Of a stretch of DNA of 64,000 bases, positions 27,092-37,362 are shown in pieces. The first letter of the stretch is position 1. The number at the start of each line of letters is the position of its first letter. The notes under the pieces are model-generated. The model worked only from the letters and a program-made list of their open reading frames with translations, did no database searches and had not been told where the DNA came from. Source of the DNA: Prochlorococcus sp. AG-355-A09. GTDB lineage: Bacteria; Cyanobacteriota; Cyanobacteriia; PCC-6307; Cyanobiaceae. The position numbers and the translations under genes were made by a program. Location of the stretch: assembly GCA_003280995.1 (NCBI GenBank), contig QCDG01000003.1, forward strand, positions 62,001-126,000, written 5' to 3'.

Positions 27092-28267
27092 ATGAAAGAA
27101 TCAATTTTTTCTAAAAAGAGAATTTTATTGCTTGGTAGCGGCGAGCTTGGAAAAGAGTTAGTAATAGAATCCAAAAGATTAGGACTAGAAGTTATTGCTA
27201 TTGATCGATATGAAAAAGCACCTGCAATGCAAGTTTCTGACTATTCAAGAGTAATTGATATGGGAGATAAAAATATTTTAAAAAATGTTATAAAAGAATT
27301 TAAGCCTGATTATGTTGTTCCAGAAATAGAGGCACTTTCAATTGAAGCCCTAAAAGAACTAGAGGATGAAGGATTCAATATTGTTCCAAACGCCAGAACT
27401 GTAGAAATTACAATGAATAGAGATAAAATTAGAGACTTAGCTTCTAAAGATTTAAAAATTAAAACTGCAAAGTTTGATTACATTTTTGAATTTGATGATT
27501 TAGAAAAAAAAGCAGATGAAATTGGATTCCCACTTTTACTTAAGCCTTTGATGAGCTCTTCAGGAAAGGGACAGAGTTTTGTTGAAACAAAAAATGATTT
27601 ACAAAATGCTTGGAAACAGGCACAAGCAAATTCAAGAGGAAAGGTTAAAGGTGTAATTATTGAAGAATTTATTAATTTTGATTTTGAGTTTACTCTTTTA
27701 ACTGTAAGAAAAGAAAATGGTGAAAATATTTTTTGTTTACCAATTGGACATCTTCAATCTAATGGAGACTATCAATGCAGTTGGCAACCTATAGAGATCA
27801 AGGAGTCCTTTATTATTGAAGCTAAGAGAATGACAAGTAGAATATTAAATAACCTTAATGGAGCAGGATTATACGGTGTAGAGTTTTTTATAAAAGGAAG
27901 TGAGGTTATATTTTCAGAATTATCTCCAAGACCGCACGATACTGGTATGGTTACATTAGTTAGTCAAAATATTAATGAATTTGAATTACATTTAAGGGCT
28001 TTTTTAAATTTACCAATACCCAATATAGATCTAATAGAGCCCTCTGCCACCAGAGTTATACTTTCTAGCGAAGAGTATATAAATCCTATTTATGAGGGTC
28101 TTCATGAAGCATTAGAATTTGAAAAGACAAAAGTACTATTATTTGGTAAACCAACTTCCAGAAAAGGCAGAAGAATGGGTGTTGTTCTCTCATCAAATTC
28201 TGACATTAATTTGGCTAGAAAAAATGCAGATGAAGCTGCTCTTAAAATAAAAGTCAGTACTACATAA
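27092..28267 (+). CDS. purT: Formate-dependent phosphoribosylglycinamide formyltransferase
   Basis: ILLLGSGELGKELVIESKRLG, SSGKGQS, ELSPRPHDTGMVTL, GRRMGVVL. Confidence 0.95.
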   Translation: MKESIFSKKRILLLGSGELGKELVIESKRLGLEVIAIDRYEKAPAMQVSDYSRVIDMGDKNILKNVIKEFKPDYVVPEIEALSIEALKELEDEGFNIVPNARTVEITMNRDKIRDLASKDLKIKTAKFDYIFEFDDLEKKADEIGFPLLLKPLMSSSGKGQSFVETKNDLQNAWKQAQANSRGKVKGVIIEEFINFDFEFTLLTVRKENGENIFCLPIGHLQSNGDYQCSWQPIEIKESFIIEAKRMTSRILNNLNGAGLYGVEFFIKGSEVIFSELSPRPHDTGMVTLVSQNINEFELHLRAFLNLPIPNIDLIEPSATRVILSSEEYINPIYEGLHEALEFEKTKVLLFGKPTSRKGRRMGVVLSSNSDINLARKNADEAALKIKVSTT

Positions 28268-28360
28268 ATATTAAATAAAAATAACGAAAAAAATACTTAT
28301 TTCCTTTGTTTTTGTTAAGTGTCTCTCTGAGTATTATTTGAGTATGCGCTCTCTTTCTCA

Positions 28361-28561
28361 ATGATAGAAAATTATAAAGGTTGGGATATAACTTTAAATT
28401 GGGATAATAAAGATTATCTCGAGAGGGATACTACTAAAAATAATTTTTTTAATCAAAAGGAAAAATGGATTGGGGTTCACTTAAATGGTGAAAAAATCTA
28501 TGGCTCTTCTCTGAAAGAAATTAGGCATATTATTGATTATCCTAGCTTGCATCCAAAGTAG
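28361..28561 (+). CDS. Small hypothetical protein
   Basis: 66-aa ORF. Confidence 0.55.
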   Translation: MIENYKGWDITLNWDNKDYLERDTTKNNFFNQKEKWIGVHLNGEKIYGSSLKEIRHIIDYPSLHPK

Positions 28562-28573
28562 GTTAAAAGATTT

Positions 28574-28735
28574 TTAATTATCCTGATTATTTTCATTATC
28601 TTCAATTAGTTCATTAGCAAGTTTTCTTAAATCTCCCTTAATTGAGACCCATGTAAAGGCAATTATAAAAATTGAAGCAGATATTGCAACAGTGATTTTT
28701 TCGACAGGGGACATTCCAAGTGCAATAGCAAACAT
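28574..28735 (-). CDS. Small single-TM protein (53 aa)
   Basis: MFAIALGMSPVEKITVAISASIFIIAFTWVSIKGDLRKLANELIEDNENNQDN*. Confidence 0.55.
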   Translation of the reverse strand: MFAIALGMSPVEKITVAISASIFIIAFTWVSIKGDLRKLANELIEDNENNQDN

Positions 28736-28900
28736 TTCAAACCAAATACTAATTTTTTATTATATTGAATTTTTTTAAATAGTTAGAAACAATTTTTTTT
28801 TTGCAATGATATTTAATTAATCAAAATATATTAAATAAAATTTAAATTACTTATTTTATTTATTGTTTCTGATTTCAATTTTATTCAGTAAGATTAAATT

Positions 28901-29122
28901 ATGGAAAAAAAAAAGTGCCCCCAATGTAAAAATTTAATTTTAAAAACTTCTCCAACATGTTTATATTGTGGTAGACCTAATAAATTTATAACTAAGGAAT
29001 ACGTAAATAAAAAGTGGAATAAAGATAATAATAAAAATGTATTTGATTATATTTTTATTAATAAGTTTTTTGTATTTATTTATTTATTAATATTTACAAT
29101 CGTTATTATTAAATTTAGTTAA
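28901..29122 (+). CDS. Zinc-ribbon small membrane protein
   Basis: CPQCKNLILKTSPTCLYCGRPN plus TM. Confidence 0.6.
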   Translation: MEKKKCPQCKNLILKTSPTCLYCGRPNKFITKEYVNKKWNKDNNKNVFDYIFINKFFVFIYLLIFTIVIIKFS

Positions 29123-29136
29123 ATATCATCAAAAAA

Positions 29137-31743
29137 TCACTCTATTATTGCATCTATAACTTCTTTAGTATTTTTTGATAGTTTATTGTTTTTAATTTGC
29201 TTTATTGTTTCTATCATATTACTTTTGTAAGGTTCTGAATAATAATTATATCTACTAAATACTTTTATAAAACGGGAAATTACTATTGGATTTAATTTAT
29301 CAAATTCAATTATCTTTTTTGCAATATATTTATAACCAGAACCATTAATTGCATGAAAAGCACTATTTCTTGTTACGAATGTATTTAATATAGCTCTTAA
29401 AGTGTTTGGTGATTTTGAATCAAAAAACTTATTTTCAAATAATTTTTCAATAATGCTTGTTTTTTCATCAATTTCTATAGATGCATTAAATGAGAACCAA
29501 CTATCCAAAACGACACTATTATTTTTCCATTTATTGAAGAATATATTTGAAATAATTTTTCTTTCAGGACAATTAATTCTACTGAAAGAATTCATTGCAG
29601 CTTTTGCTAGCGTCATAGAATTACTATCGACATAATTAATTATTTTGCCTTTAATTTCCCTATCATCACTGCTTAAGAGTAGTTTCCAAATAGTTTCGAT
29701 TAGTTTTCTTTCATTTTTACCTTCTGGCCAAACTTTATCTAGATTTTTCTCTATTTCTTGGAGCTTAAAATATAATTCTTCTTTTAATTTGGTACCGAAT
29801 AAATGATTTAGTTCGTCAATAGTTTTATATATCTTTAAAGGGTCTATATTTTCTATCTCCGATTCAATTTCAGCAAATGTCGGAATACTTAGTAATTCTG
29901 ATAAAAGGGATAAATTAATATCTTTATTTTTTATTAATGATATTAAGGTGCTTATTAATTTATTTTCAATTTTATGATCTGGTTTTTCATCTAATCTGCA
30001 TAAAATAATTTTTTTATAAAATACTTTTACAGTATTAGATAGTGTAAAAAAATCTTTTTCATATTTTAAGATTAAAAATTTTTCGTCCAAGGTAGTGTCT
30101 GATTCCCACTCAACAGGTGAAGAGAATTCGCGAAAATAAGTTACTAAAGGAATTTGGATGTGAGATCTTACATTTCTAAAAATGAATTCTTGTTTTTTTG
30201 TTTTTAAAACAACTGATTTTTCTATCGTTATATTATCACCGCAAAATATAGCTAGATTTATAGGAATTATTAGTGGTAAATCATTATATGGGTTGTTCTT
30301 TATTGGATTACATTGTGAGGCTTCAATTGTAAGTTTTTCGCCTGTTTGATCCCATATTCTCTTGAATTTAATTTTTGGGGTCCCATTTTGCTTATACCAG
30401 ATTTTAAACTTTTCAGGATCAATTTCCTTATTGTGCTCTAAAATTTTATCGACAAATTGGTCTATTGTTGCTGCCTTTCCATCATATGTTGAGATGTAAT
30501 TACTAAATCCTTTATAGAAATTTTCATCTTTTACAAGCTTATTAAGCATTCTAATTATTTCTGCTCCTTTCTCGTAAATGGTGGTCGTATAGAAATTGTC
30601 TATTTCTTGGTATCTCTCTGGCATTACAGGATGTGATGTTGGACCGGAATCCTCTCTAAATTGACTTCTTCTAAGAAATTTGGCATCATCAAGTCTCTTG
30701 ATTTCACGATTATGAACGTCTGCAGTGAATTGTTGATCTCTGAATACTGTTAAGCCCTCTTTTAGAGATAGTTGAAACCAATCCCTACAAGTTACTCTAT
30801 TCCCCGTCCAATTATGGAAGTATTCATGGGCGATTACACCCTCTATTCTTTCTAATTCTTCATCAGTTGTTGTTTCAGAATTAGCCAGTATTAGTTTTGA
30901 GTTGAAAATATTGAGACTTTTATTTTCCATTGCTCCCATATTAAAGTGCCTGACTGCAACAATATTGAACAATGACAAATCGTATTCAAGGTTATATTTA
31001 TCCTCGTCCCACTTCATAGATTTCTGTAATGAACTTATTGCATGTTGAACATATTTTTCATCGCCATACTCAACATAAATATTTATTTTTACTTTATTAT
31101 TCGATTTTGTTATGAAATTGTCTTTTACACAATTAAGTTTACCTGCTACCAATGCAAATAGATATGAGGGTTTCGGATATGGGTCTTCCCAAATTATTTC
31201 ATGTCGATTATTTGCAAGATTATTTTCTTTTAAGACGTTACCATTTGAAAGTAAGACAGGATAATCATTCTTGTCTGCCTCAATTCTCACGGTGTATTTG
31301 CTTAGAATATCAGGCCTATCAGAGTGAAAACTTATTCTTCTAAATCCCTCCGCCTCACATTGCGTAGTTATAATTCCATTGCTCTCATACATTCCTAAAA
31401 GGGATGTATTTTCCTTCGGTTTAATTATTCCTTCTATTTTTAATAGGAAATTATCTTTGTTTATATTTTCAATTTTTAAGTTATTTTTTTGCTGTTTGTA
31501 GTATTCCTTTCCCAGTAGTGAGTCATCTATAAAAATTTTTTTTATTAATATATCTGTTCCATCTAGAATTAGATTTCTGGTATTCTTATTTTTTTTTACC
31601 AATTTTAGTTTGGTCGTAACATTTACGGCATTTTTCTTAATTACGAAGTCCAAAAAGATTTCTGGAATTTCATAATCAAAAACTTTGTAATCTTCAAGTT
31701 TTACATATCTTGAAATATTATTTTGGTTTTTTGGATTGTTCAT
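29137..31743 (-). CDS. pepN: Aminopeptidase N (M1 family)
   Basis: MGAMENKSLNIFN, HEYFHNWTGNRVTCRDWFQLSLKEGLTVFRDQ. Confidence 0.95.
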   Translation of the reverse strand: MNNPKNQNNISRYVKLEDYKVFDYEIPEIFLDFVIKKNAVNVTTKLKLVKKNKNTRNLILDGTDILIKKIFIDDSLLGKEYYKQQKNNLKIENINKDNFLLKIEGIIKPKENTSLLGMYESNGIITTQCEAEGFRRISFHSDRPDILSKYTVRIEADKNDYPVLLSNGNVLKENNLANNRHEIIWEDPYPKPSYLFALVAGKLNCVKDNFITKSNNKVKINIYVEYGDEKYVQHAISSLQKSMKWDEDKYNLEYDLSLFNIVAVRHFNMGAMENKSLNIFNSKLILANSETTTDEELERIEGVIAHEYFHNWTGNRVTCRDWFQLSLKEGLTVFRDQQFTADVHNREIKRLDDAKFLRRSQFREDSGPTSHPVMPERYQEIDNFYTTTIYEKGAEIIRMLNKLVKDENFYKGFSNYISTYDGKAATIDQFVDKILEHNKEIDPEKFKIWYKQNGTPKIKFKRIWDQTGEKLTIEASQCNPIKNNPYNDLPLIIPINLAIFCGDNITIEKSVVLKTKKQEFIFRNVRSHIQIPLVTYFREFSSPVEWESDTTLDEKFLILKYEKDFFTLSNTVKVFYKKIILCRLDEKPDHKIENKLISTLISLIKNKDINLSLLSELLSIPTFAEIESEIENIDPLKIYKTIDELNHLFGTKLKEELYFKLQEIEKNLDKVWPEGKNERKLIETIWKLLLSSDDREIKGKIINYVDSNSMTLAKAAMNSFSRINCPERKIISNIFFNKWKNNSVVLDSWFSFNASIEIDEKTSIIEKLFENKFFDSKSPNTLRAILNTFVTRNSAFHAINGSGYKYIAKKIIEFDKLNPIVISRFIKVFSRYNYYSEPYKSNMIETIKQIKNNKLSKNTKEVIDAIIE

Positions 31744-31793
31744 CTTTACAAAGAAGTTCAGAAGTTAAAAAATCTAGAATACTTATTTTAAAA

Positions 31794-32159
31794 TTATAAG
31801 TTTGGCTTGTTATCTTCTGTTTCACAAAAATGTGTTTTAATCTCCCCAGAAGGTAGTAGTTCGTATAAAGAAGGATTATTAATATCAGGCGATCCGTCCT
31901 TATTAAATTGATACCTCCAGTCCCATTTTTTATCTGTAAAGGAAATATAATCTTTTCTTAGAGAATATGGAAGCATAAGCTTTTTTTTATTCCAATTAAT
32001 ATTTATAAATGCTCCTGGCTTTAACTCAGATATCTTTTTTACTATGGAAAAGTCACCATTAATATTATTTCTCATAACAAGATCAAGCTTTGAATTTTCA
32101 CATACATAGCTACTATTTAGTGCTAATAAAAGTATTGAGATAATAAAAAATGAATGAAT
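31794..32159 (-). CDS. Secreted hypothetical protein, proposed ATT start
   Basis: Track ORF starts at 32075, but the frame extends upstream as IHSFFIISILLLALNSSYVCENSKLDLVM..., preceded by AAGGAG 8 nt before ATT (codon at 32157-32159). Confidence 0.55.
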   Translation of the reverse strand: MHSFFIISILLLALNSSYVCENSKLDLVMRNNINGDFSIVKKISELKPGAFININWNKKKLMLPYSLRKDYISFTDKKWDWRYQFNKDGSPDINNPSLYELLPSGEIKTHFCETEDNKPNL

Positions 32160-32230
32160 TTTTTGAGCTCCTTTTAAAGTAGATTTACTTTCAAGCTAAA
32201 TGACTTAATTAAAGATCTTTTAGGATCGAT

Positions 32231-32953
32231 TTAAATCATAATAGATTGCATACTTTTTAGATCTACAAGATAACAATCTAATTCCTCTTCATAATCCTGA
32301 ACTGAAATAAAATTATTTAAAAAACCTGAATATTTTGCATCTCCGCCTATGGTGCTTGAAAGTATATATTTTGGATTAAATTTGTTAATCAATTTAGGGA
32401 TTACATCAGCACCTTTTACAAAAGAACCAACTAGGGGCAATTCTAAATTTTTAGTAGGAGTAATAACTGCTTCAAGACTTTGCTTGTTTAAATTTTCATC
32501 AAGATATCCATGGGGTTCTATATAAAACCCATTATCTAAATCGTCTTTAACAATATATCCGTTTTCTATTTGCGGCACTGGAGCCCCAGCAGTTGCTTCA
32601 AAACTTAAATTAAGAAGATTTGTCTTTTCAGTTGGCTTAAGCACTTTAATTGAACTAAAACCAATTTTTCTTAATGTTTCAAAAGCACTTTTAGGGCAAA
32701 TTATAGGAATATCCTTTCTGAACATTTCTAATGTTGGAACATGACAGTGGTCAGGTAATCCTTGGGTTAATAAAATAATATCTATTTTTTTATCTATTGA
32801 AATTTCTTCTTCTAATGATCCTTTAAAAAACCACTCACCTGGAGGAAATATTAAATCTCCCTTGAGCCAAGGATCAATAATTAAATTGGTTTTTTTAAAT
32901 TTTATAAGCCAACCATTTGAACCAAGGTAGGTCGCTTCAAAAGTCATTATCAA
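32231..32953 (-). CDS. MBL-fold metallo-hydrolase-like protein
   Basis: ATYLGSNGWLIKFKKTNLIIDPWL, ILLTQGLPDHCHVPTL. Confidence 0.82.
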   Translation of the reverse strand: MIMTFEATYLGSNGWLIKFKKTNLIIDPWLKGDLIFPPGEWFFKGSLEEEISIDKKIDIILLTQGLPDHCHVPTLEMFRKDIPIICPKSAFETLRKIGFSSIKVLKPTEKTNLLNLSFEATAGAPVPQIENGYIVKDDLDNGFYIEPHGYLDENLNKQSLEAVITPTKNLELPLVGSFVKGADVIPKLINKFNPKYILSSTIGGDAKYSGFLNNFISVQDYEEELDCYLVDLKSMQSIMI

Positions 32954-33012
32954 TTAAATATTTATTTGACTATAAGGTAATTTTGGCTTTATCGAGAAAT
33001 TACTAATTTAGA

Positions 33013-33315
33013 TTAGTTTGCTTCATTTAAGATTTGAAATGACTTTCTTTTTAGATTAAATATTAAAACTTGATTATCTTTATAACTAATCTCAAAGTTT
33101 TCTTTTTCTAGCATTTGTATTGGTATTAGAGCTAATCCTCCTGTTCCTGAAAATATGATTGGCATGGTGCTATTTTTAGTCCCATTCATTTTTTGTAAGT
33201 CAATAGCTTGAGAAACTATTTTTCTGGCTTTATCAAATCCGTAGTCTTCTATTAATTCAGGCCATAAAAAGTTAACTAATTCATATTTTGAAAACTCAAT
33301 TTGTACTGTTTTCAT
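33013..33315 (-). CDS. Conserved hypothetical protein
   Basis: 100-aa ORF. Confidence 0.55.
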   Translation of the reverse strand: MKTVQIEFSKYELVNFLWPELIEDYGFDKARKIVSQAIDLQKMNGTKNSTMPIIFSGTGGLALIPIQMLEKENFEISYKDNQVLIFNLKRKSFQILNEAN

Positions 33316-33360
33316 TAAAAAATAATAGATATATAGCGATTAAAAGATAAAAATATAAAC

Positions 33361-33546
33361 TTAATTACTATTTTTAAACCTATCCATGACTAGTTGCAAC
33401 ATATCAACTACATCACCATCAGTTAAATTTAAATCCTTCTTTAAATCATTGCAAGTTAAATTCATTTCAAGTGCCGCTTCAGCCATATGATTAACTTTTT
33501 GGTTATCACCGCCTAATGAAATAAAGGGATTGAAGTTTTCTATCAT
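33361..33546 (-). CDS. Small hypothetical protein
   Basis: 61-aa ORF. Confidence 0.55.
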   Translation of the reverse strand: MIENFNPFISLGGDNQKVNHMAEAALEMNLTCNDLKKDLNLTDGDVVDMLQLVMDRFKNSN

Positions 33547-33653
33547 TTAATACTTGTCGTTACCACCTAGTTCTAGCTAAGAAATAATTAATTATCATTT
33601 ATTGATACAGAAGCTTATAAATATGTTATTTAATATTTAGAAAGTTTTTATTT

Positions 33654-34034
33654 TTAAACTAGGGATGTTGATATACCTTTTGATATCAATGCGAATCTTC
33701 TAGCTCTGACTAGTAAAGGAAATATCAAATTTGTTCGTTTATTTGATTTAAACACTCTAGAAAGTAACAAAAGTAAACTACTTGAGGGATTATTTATCTG
33801 CTTGCAAATAGTATTAATTGCATCTGCCCCATGAAAGATCTCTTCATCTTTCAGGAGAATAGCTCCTTTATCTAAGTCATAACCTTTATCTAGAAGGGAT
33901 TTAATTAGAGTTAAATTTTTACGACCATCAAGAATTTTAATATTATTTAACTTGCTTTTGATCTCAAGGAGCTCAGCAAAATGATTGCAGAACGGGCATT
34001 CTCCATCATAAATAAAGGTATAATTCGAAGTCAT
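33654..34034 (-). CDS. DUF393 (DCC family) thiol-disulfide oxidoreductase-like protein
   Basis: YDGECPFCNHFAELL DxxCxxC motif. Confidence 0.87.
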   Translation of the reverse strand: MTSNYTFIYDGECPFCNHFAELLEIKSKLNNIKILDGRKNLTLIKSLLDKGYDLDKGAILLKDEEIFHGADAINTICKQINNPSSSLLLLLSRVFKSNKRTNLIFPLLVRARRFALISKGISTSLV

Positions 34035-34238
34035 TAGAAAAAAATAGTTTTGATGATCTTAAAGTGCACCATTAAAATAATAATCACTCGATAATAAAAC
34101 AAATAATAAAAATTTTGGGGATTTTTTATAAAGGTATAGTTAAAGGATTCTAATAATTACGAAGAAATGTCTCAATATAGGTATATTTTTCATAAAAATC
34201 TGTATGCTAACTCGGAGATATTATGTTTTAAAATCATG

Positions 34239-34373
34239 AATTTATTAGCTTCTTTTGCTTTAGGTGGTTTCAATCCATGGGCAGCAGGCTTTGGAATTGG
34301 TTCTTTAGTCCTTTTTGGTCTTGTTGGTCTTGTTGCGGGTCCAAACCTAAAGAATTTTGACCCTGATGCATAA
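34239..34373 (+). CDS. Small Gly-rich membrane protein
   Basis: MNLLASFALGGFNPWAAGFGIGSLVLFGLVGLVAGPNLKNFDPDA; track start at 34167 is probably too early. Confidence 0.6.
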   Translation, partial: NLLASFALGGFNPWAAGFGIGSLVLFGLVGLVAGPNLKNFDPDA

Positions 34374-34396
34374 ATCATCATATTCAATATAAATTT

Positions 34397-34423
34397 TAAA
34401 AGACTCATTTGAGTCTTTTTTTA
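34397..34423 (+). terminator. Intrinsic terminator
   Basis: AAAAGACTCATTTGAGTCTTTTTTT. Confidence 0.8.
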
Positions 34424-34478
34424 TGCGGTTTTTTAAATTTATTTTTAGAATAAATTCAAGTAATATTCCGCCAAAGAA

Positions 34479-34748
34479 ATGTTTTTAAACCCTTTTTATC
34501 CATTTACTTTTCTGAAAATCTCTTCCCTTAAAGCCACTATTGTTTTTCTATCAATACTTTTAATTAAATCGAATTTGCTTAGATTAAAAGGGGGACTAAT
34601 AGGAGGTCTTTTTGCCTTGATACTTATATCTGGGATTTTTGCTTCTAGTACCATAGCTTTAGGATCTTTAGTTTATGCCTATCGATTAAAGAAGAATTCA
34701 AATTCTGATGATAATCAAATGCAGGATTTAGAAACTGTTAATGTTTAA
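34479..34748 (+). CDS. Hypothetical membrane protein
   Basis: 89 aa, two TM segments. Confidence 0.55.
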   Translation: MFLNPFYPFTFLKISSLKATIVFLSILLIKSNLLRLKGGLIGGLFALILISGIFASSTIALGSLVYAYRLKKNSNSDDNQMQDLETVNV

Positions 34749-34780
34749 GATATTTTGTGAATCAAATTCGGTTGGATTAC

Positions 34781-34897
34781 TTAAAATGGAGTTCCAGGTA
34801 CAAAATGCAAGACTAAAAATCCAAAACCTGCAGCAAAAACTATTGATACTGCGATGATTAGAAGGCCCGATGCCATCCCCCCTTCGTTAAACGCCAT
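34781..34897 (-). CDS. Small single-TM protein (38 aa)
   Basis: MAFNEGGMASGLLIIAVSIVFAAGFGFLVLHFVPGTPF*; not in ORF track. Confidence 0.65.
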   Translation of the reverse strand: MAFNEGGMASGLLIIAVSIVFAAGFGFLVLHFVPGTPF

Positions 34898-34967
34898 TTA
34901 GTTAGTTATTTTTAAATTAATAATAGAACATATTTGTTACCAAGTAATAGTTCTAATTACTTATATA

Positions 34968-35147
34968 TCATCCAAATTTGTTGTTAATGGTGAATAAAAG
35001 TAAAAAGATGGAAGTTAATGAGATGATAAAACCAAATATTATTAATGGCTTAGATTTGACGTTTTCTTCTTTCTTAAGCTCATTTTTTGAAGAAGAAAAA
35101 TTTTTATCTTTTTTTTTATAAATAAGATTGGAAAAAGGTTTAATCAC
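34968..35147 (-). CDS. Small membrane protein, GTG start (59 aa)
   Basis: MIKPFSNLIYKKKDKNFSSSKNELKKEENVKSKPLIIFGFIISLTSIFLLLFTINNKFG*. Confidence 0.45.
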   Translation of the reverse strand: MIKPFSNLIYKKKDKNFSSSKNELKKEENVKSKPLIIFGFIISLTSIFLLLFTINNKFG

Positions 35148-35170
35148 GATAAATTTGAGATCTAAGCTAA

Positions 35171-35488
35171 TTACCCTAAAGTTTTAAATAAATCTTTATG
35201 GTAATCAACAACATTTTGACAACTTATTACAGGTGTAAATTCCATATGAATGCCGAATTTAGCTCTCCATGGAGCAAAATGCTCAAAAATCTCTTTATCA
35301 CTATGTGCTTTACATAAACAAACTACCCTACCTTCACCTGGAGCATGCACTCTAAATAACATCTCAAATTTGTCTGTTTTATCTGATTTCGCGATTTCTC
35401 CGTTTTCCCAGGCCTCCACAAATAATTGATAAGCTTTTACTTGATTCTCAATATCTGGGAATTGACAGTCAGCAAGAAATAATTGCAT
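35171..35488 (-). CDS. DUF3303-like protein
   Basis: MQLFLADCQFPDIENQVKAYQLFVEAWENG...GEGRVVCLCKA. Confidence 0.7.
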   Translation of the reverse strand: MQLFLADCQFPDIENQVKAYQLFVEAWENGEIAKSDKTDKFEMLFRVHAPGEGRVVCLCKAHSDKEIFEHFAPWRAKFGIHMEFTPVISCQNVVDYHKDLFKTLG

Positions 35489-35838
35489 TTAGTATCCTTA
35501 AAATTTTTCTTATTATCGCTCAAATTGTTATTTATTAATAGAACTGTTTGAATTTGAAGATTAGAAAAAAATATTTTACTAAATAAAGTGAGAGGAGAGA
35601 GTCTCAAGAAATTTTCCAATATCTTTTTTATATAAACTATCTGTGATTTTTAAAGAGAATAATTCATAATCATTTATATCTTTTTTTTTGTCAAAATTAA
35701 TATTTCCCTTTAACGAAATATTTTTCATGATTATGCTTTCCACTATTTAAAATTTAAACAAATATTTTTAAAAGGCAAATTTCTTTACATTATGTTTTTT
35801 ATGAAAGTAATTTCTAAAGCAATTAGGAAATAATTAAT

Positions 35839-36162
35839 TTAAGAATTAATTAATTTTTCTAGAACATATAAAATACCATTAGTTAATGAAAAAATTACAG
35901 TTAATAGAGATGCAATAACGGGCAATAAATTGAACCATAATTGCGAAGTTGTCATTTTTGAATCAATAGGCAGAAAATTTGTTCTTTTTTTAATTCTTAT
36001 TTGCAACCAGAAAACAGATATTGGATAAATAATTCTTGAAAAAGTAATTAAAAAAGAAGGTAAAATACCTTTTTTTGAATAAAGTATAAATCCTGAAAAA
36101 AAGTATAAGATCCAAATTAGAACTCTTTGAATTAAAATTAACTCCTTGCTTTTGCTAGACAC
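35839..36162 (-). CDS. Hypothetical membrane protein
   Basis: 107-aa ORF with TM helices. Confidence 0.6.
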   Translation of the reverse strand: MSSKSKELILIQRVLIWILYFFSGFILYSKKGILPSFLITFSRIIYPISVFWLQIRIKKRTNFLPIDSKMTTSQLWFNLLPVIASLLTVIFSLTNGILYVLEKLINS

Positions 36163-36164
36163 TA

Positions 36165-36641
36165 TTAATTAACTTTTATAGTTTTAGTCATTTTATATCT
36201 TTCAAAAAAAATGTTATTTATAATTATTTTTTCTTTACGTATAATTTTCCATTCATTTTTAAGAAATAATTTATAACTTATTAAGCTTGCTTCAGTTGAA
36301 AGAGAGTCTATACCTTCTTTTTTTGCTTCATCTTCTAATTTATGAAGTAACTTTGAGCCGTAACCTTTTCTTTGGAATTTACCTTTACAGTAAAATAACG
36401 CGATTCTATCGGTGGGATATCTTGTGGCAAAAGCAATAATTATTCCTTGTTTACTTAGAAGCCATCCTTTCCCTATGGTTATAGACTTATCAAAATTTGG
36501 ATTATTCCAAGCTTGGCTTGACCAGGCCCTCTTTTGCTCTTGACTATAAATTTTTTCATCTAAAGATTGAATCGAATCAAAATAAACCTTCTTTAATTCC
36601 AGTTGATCTTTAATAGTAATTTGTCTTAAATTCATAAACAA
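36165..36641 (-). CDS. GNAT family N-acetyltransferase
   Basis: RIALFYCKGKFQRKGYGSKLLHKLEDEAKKEG acetyl-CoA-binding motif. Confidence 0.87.
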   Translation of the reverse strand: MFMNLRQITIKDQLELKKVYFDSIQSLDEKIYSQEQKRAWSSQAWNNPNFDKSITIGKGWLLSKQGIIIAFATRYPTDRIALFYCKGKFQRKGYGSKLLHKLEDEAKKEGIDSLSTEASLISYKLFLKNEWKIIRKEKIIINNIFFERYKMTKTIKVN

Positions 36642-36655
36642 ATCTTCTATTTATT

Positions 36656-37336
36656 ATGCATAGTAAAAATATAGTCGCAATTGGTGGAGGAGGGTTTGGC
36701 CGTTCTTTAGGCTCTCTTGAAATTGAAAAATATATAATTTCATTAATTAATAAAAAAAGACCAAAAATTTGCTTTATTCCAACAGCATCTGGTGATAGTA
36801 GTTTATACAAACTAAATTTTTATAGAGCATTTTCCAAACTTGATTGTATAACAAGTCATATTGATTTTTTCTCAAGAACAGAAAACTTAGAAGATAAAGT
36901 TTTTGCCCAAGACATCATTTACGTTGGCGGAGGAAATACAAAAAGTATGTTAGCTGTCTGGAAAGAATGGAATTTATATGAAATTTTGCAAAATGCTTAT
37001 AATAAAGGAATTGTAATGAGTGGTGTAAGTGCTGGGGCGATTTGTTGGTTTGATAAAGGTATAACTGATTCTTATGCTGAAGAGCTAACAATAATTGATT
37101 GCTTAGGAATAGTTGAAGGTATTGCCTGCCCGCATTTTGATGAAGAAAAAGAGAGGGAACCTTATGTTAATGATGTTATAAATAGAGAAATTATTAAATC
37201 TTGTATTTGTATTGAGGGCAATTGTGCCGTGCACGTCAAAAATAATATTGAATATTCTTCAATAGATTTTGGTAATGGTAAAAAGTGTTTTAGAGTCTAT
37301 AAGGAAAATAATACTTTAAAGAAAGAAATCATATAA
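36656..37336 (+). CDS. Peptidase E (S51) family protein
   Basis: IYVGGGNTKSMLAVWKEW, GVSAGAICWFD. Confidence 0.88.
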   Translation: MHSKNIVAIGGGGFGRSLGSLEIEKYIISLINKKRPKICFIPTASGDSSLYKLNFYRAFSKLDCITSHIDFFSRTENLEDKVFAQDIIYVGGGNTKSMLAVWKEWNLYEILQNAYNKGIVMSGVSAGAICWFDKGITDSYAEELTIIDCLGIVEGIACPHFDEEKEREPYVNDVINREIIKSCICIEGNCAVHVKNNIEYSSIDFGNGKKCFRVYKENNTLKKEII

Positions 37337-37362
37337 AAAAATAAAATATCTATAAATGTATT

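Noticed and set aside
34190-34408. 72-aa minus ORF
   Set aside because: Antisense to a Gly-rich small membrane protein that fits local gene style better.
35437-35619. 60-aa minus ORF upstream of the DUF3303-like gene
   Set aside because: Overlaps the start of the DUF3303-like gene in another frame and looks like chance AT-rich coding.
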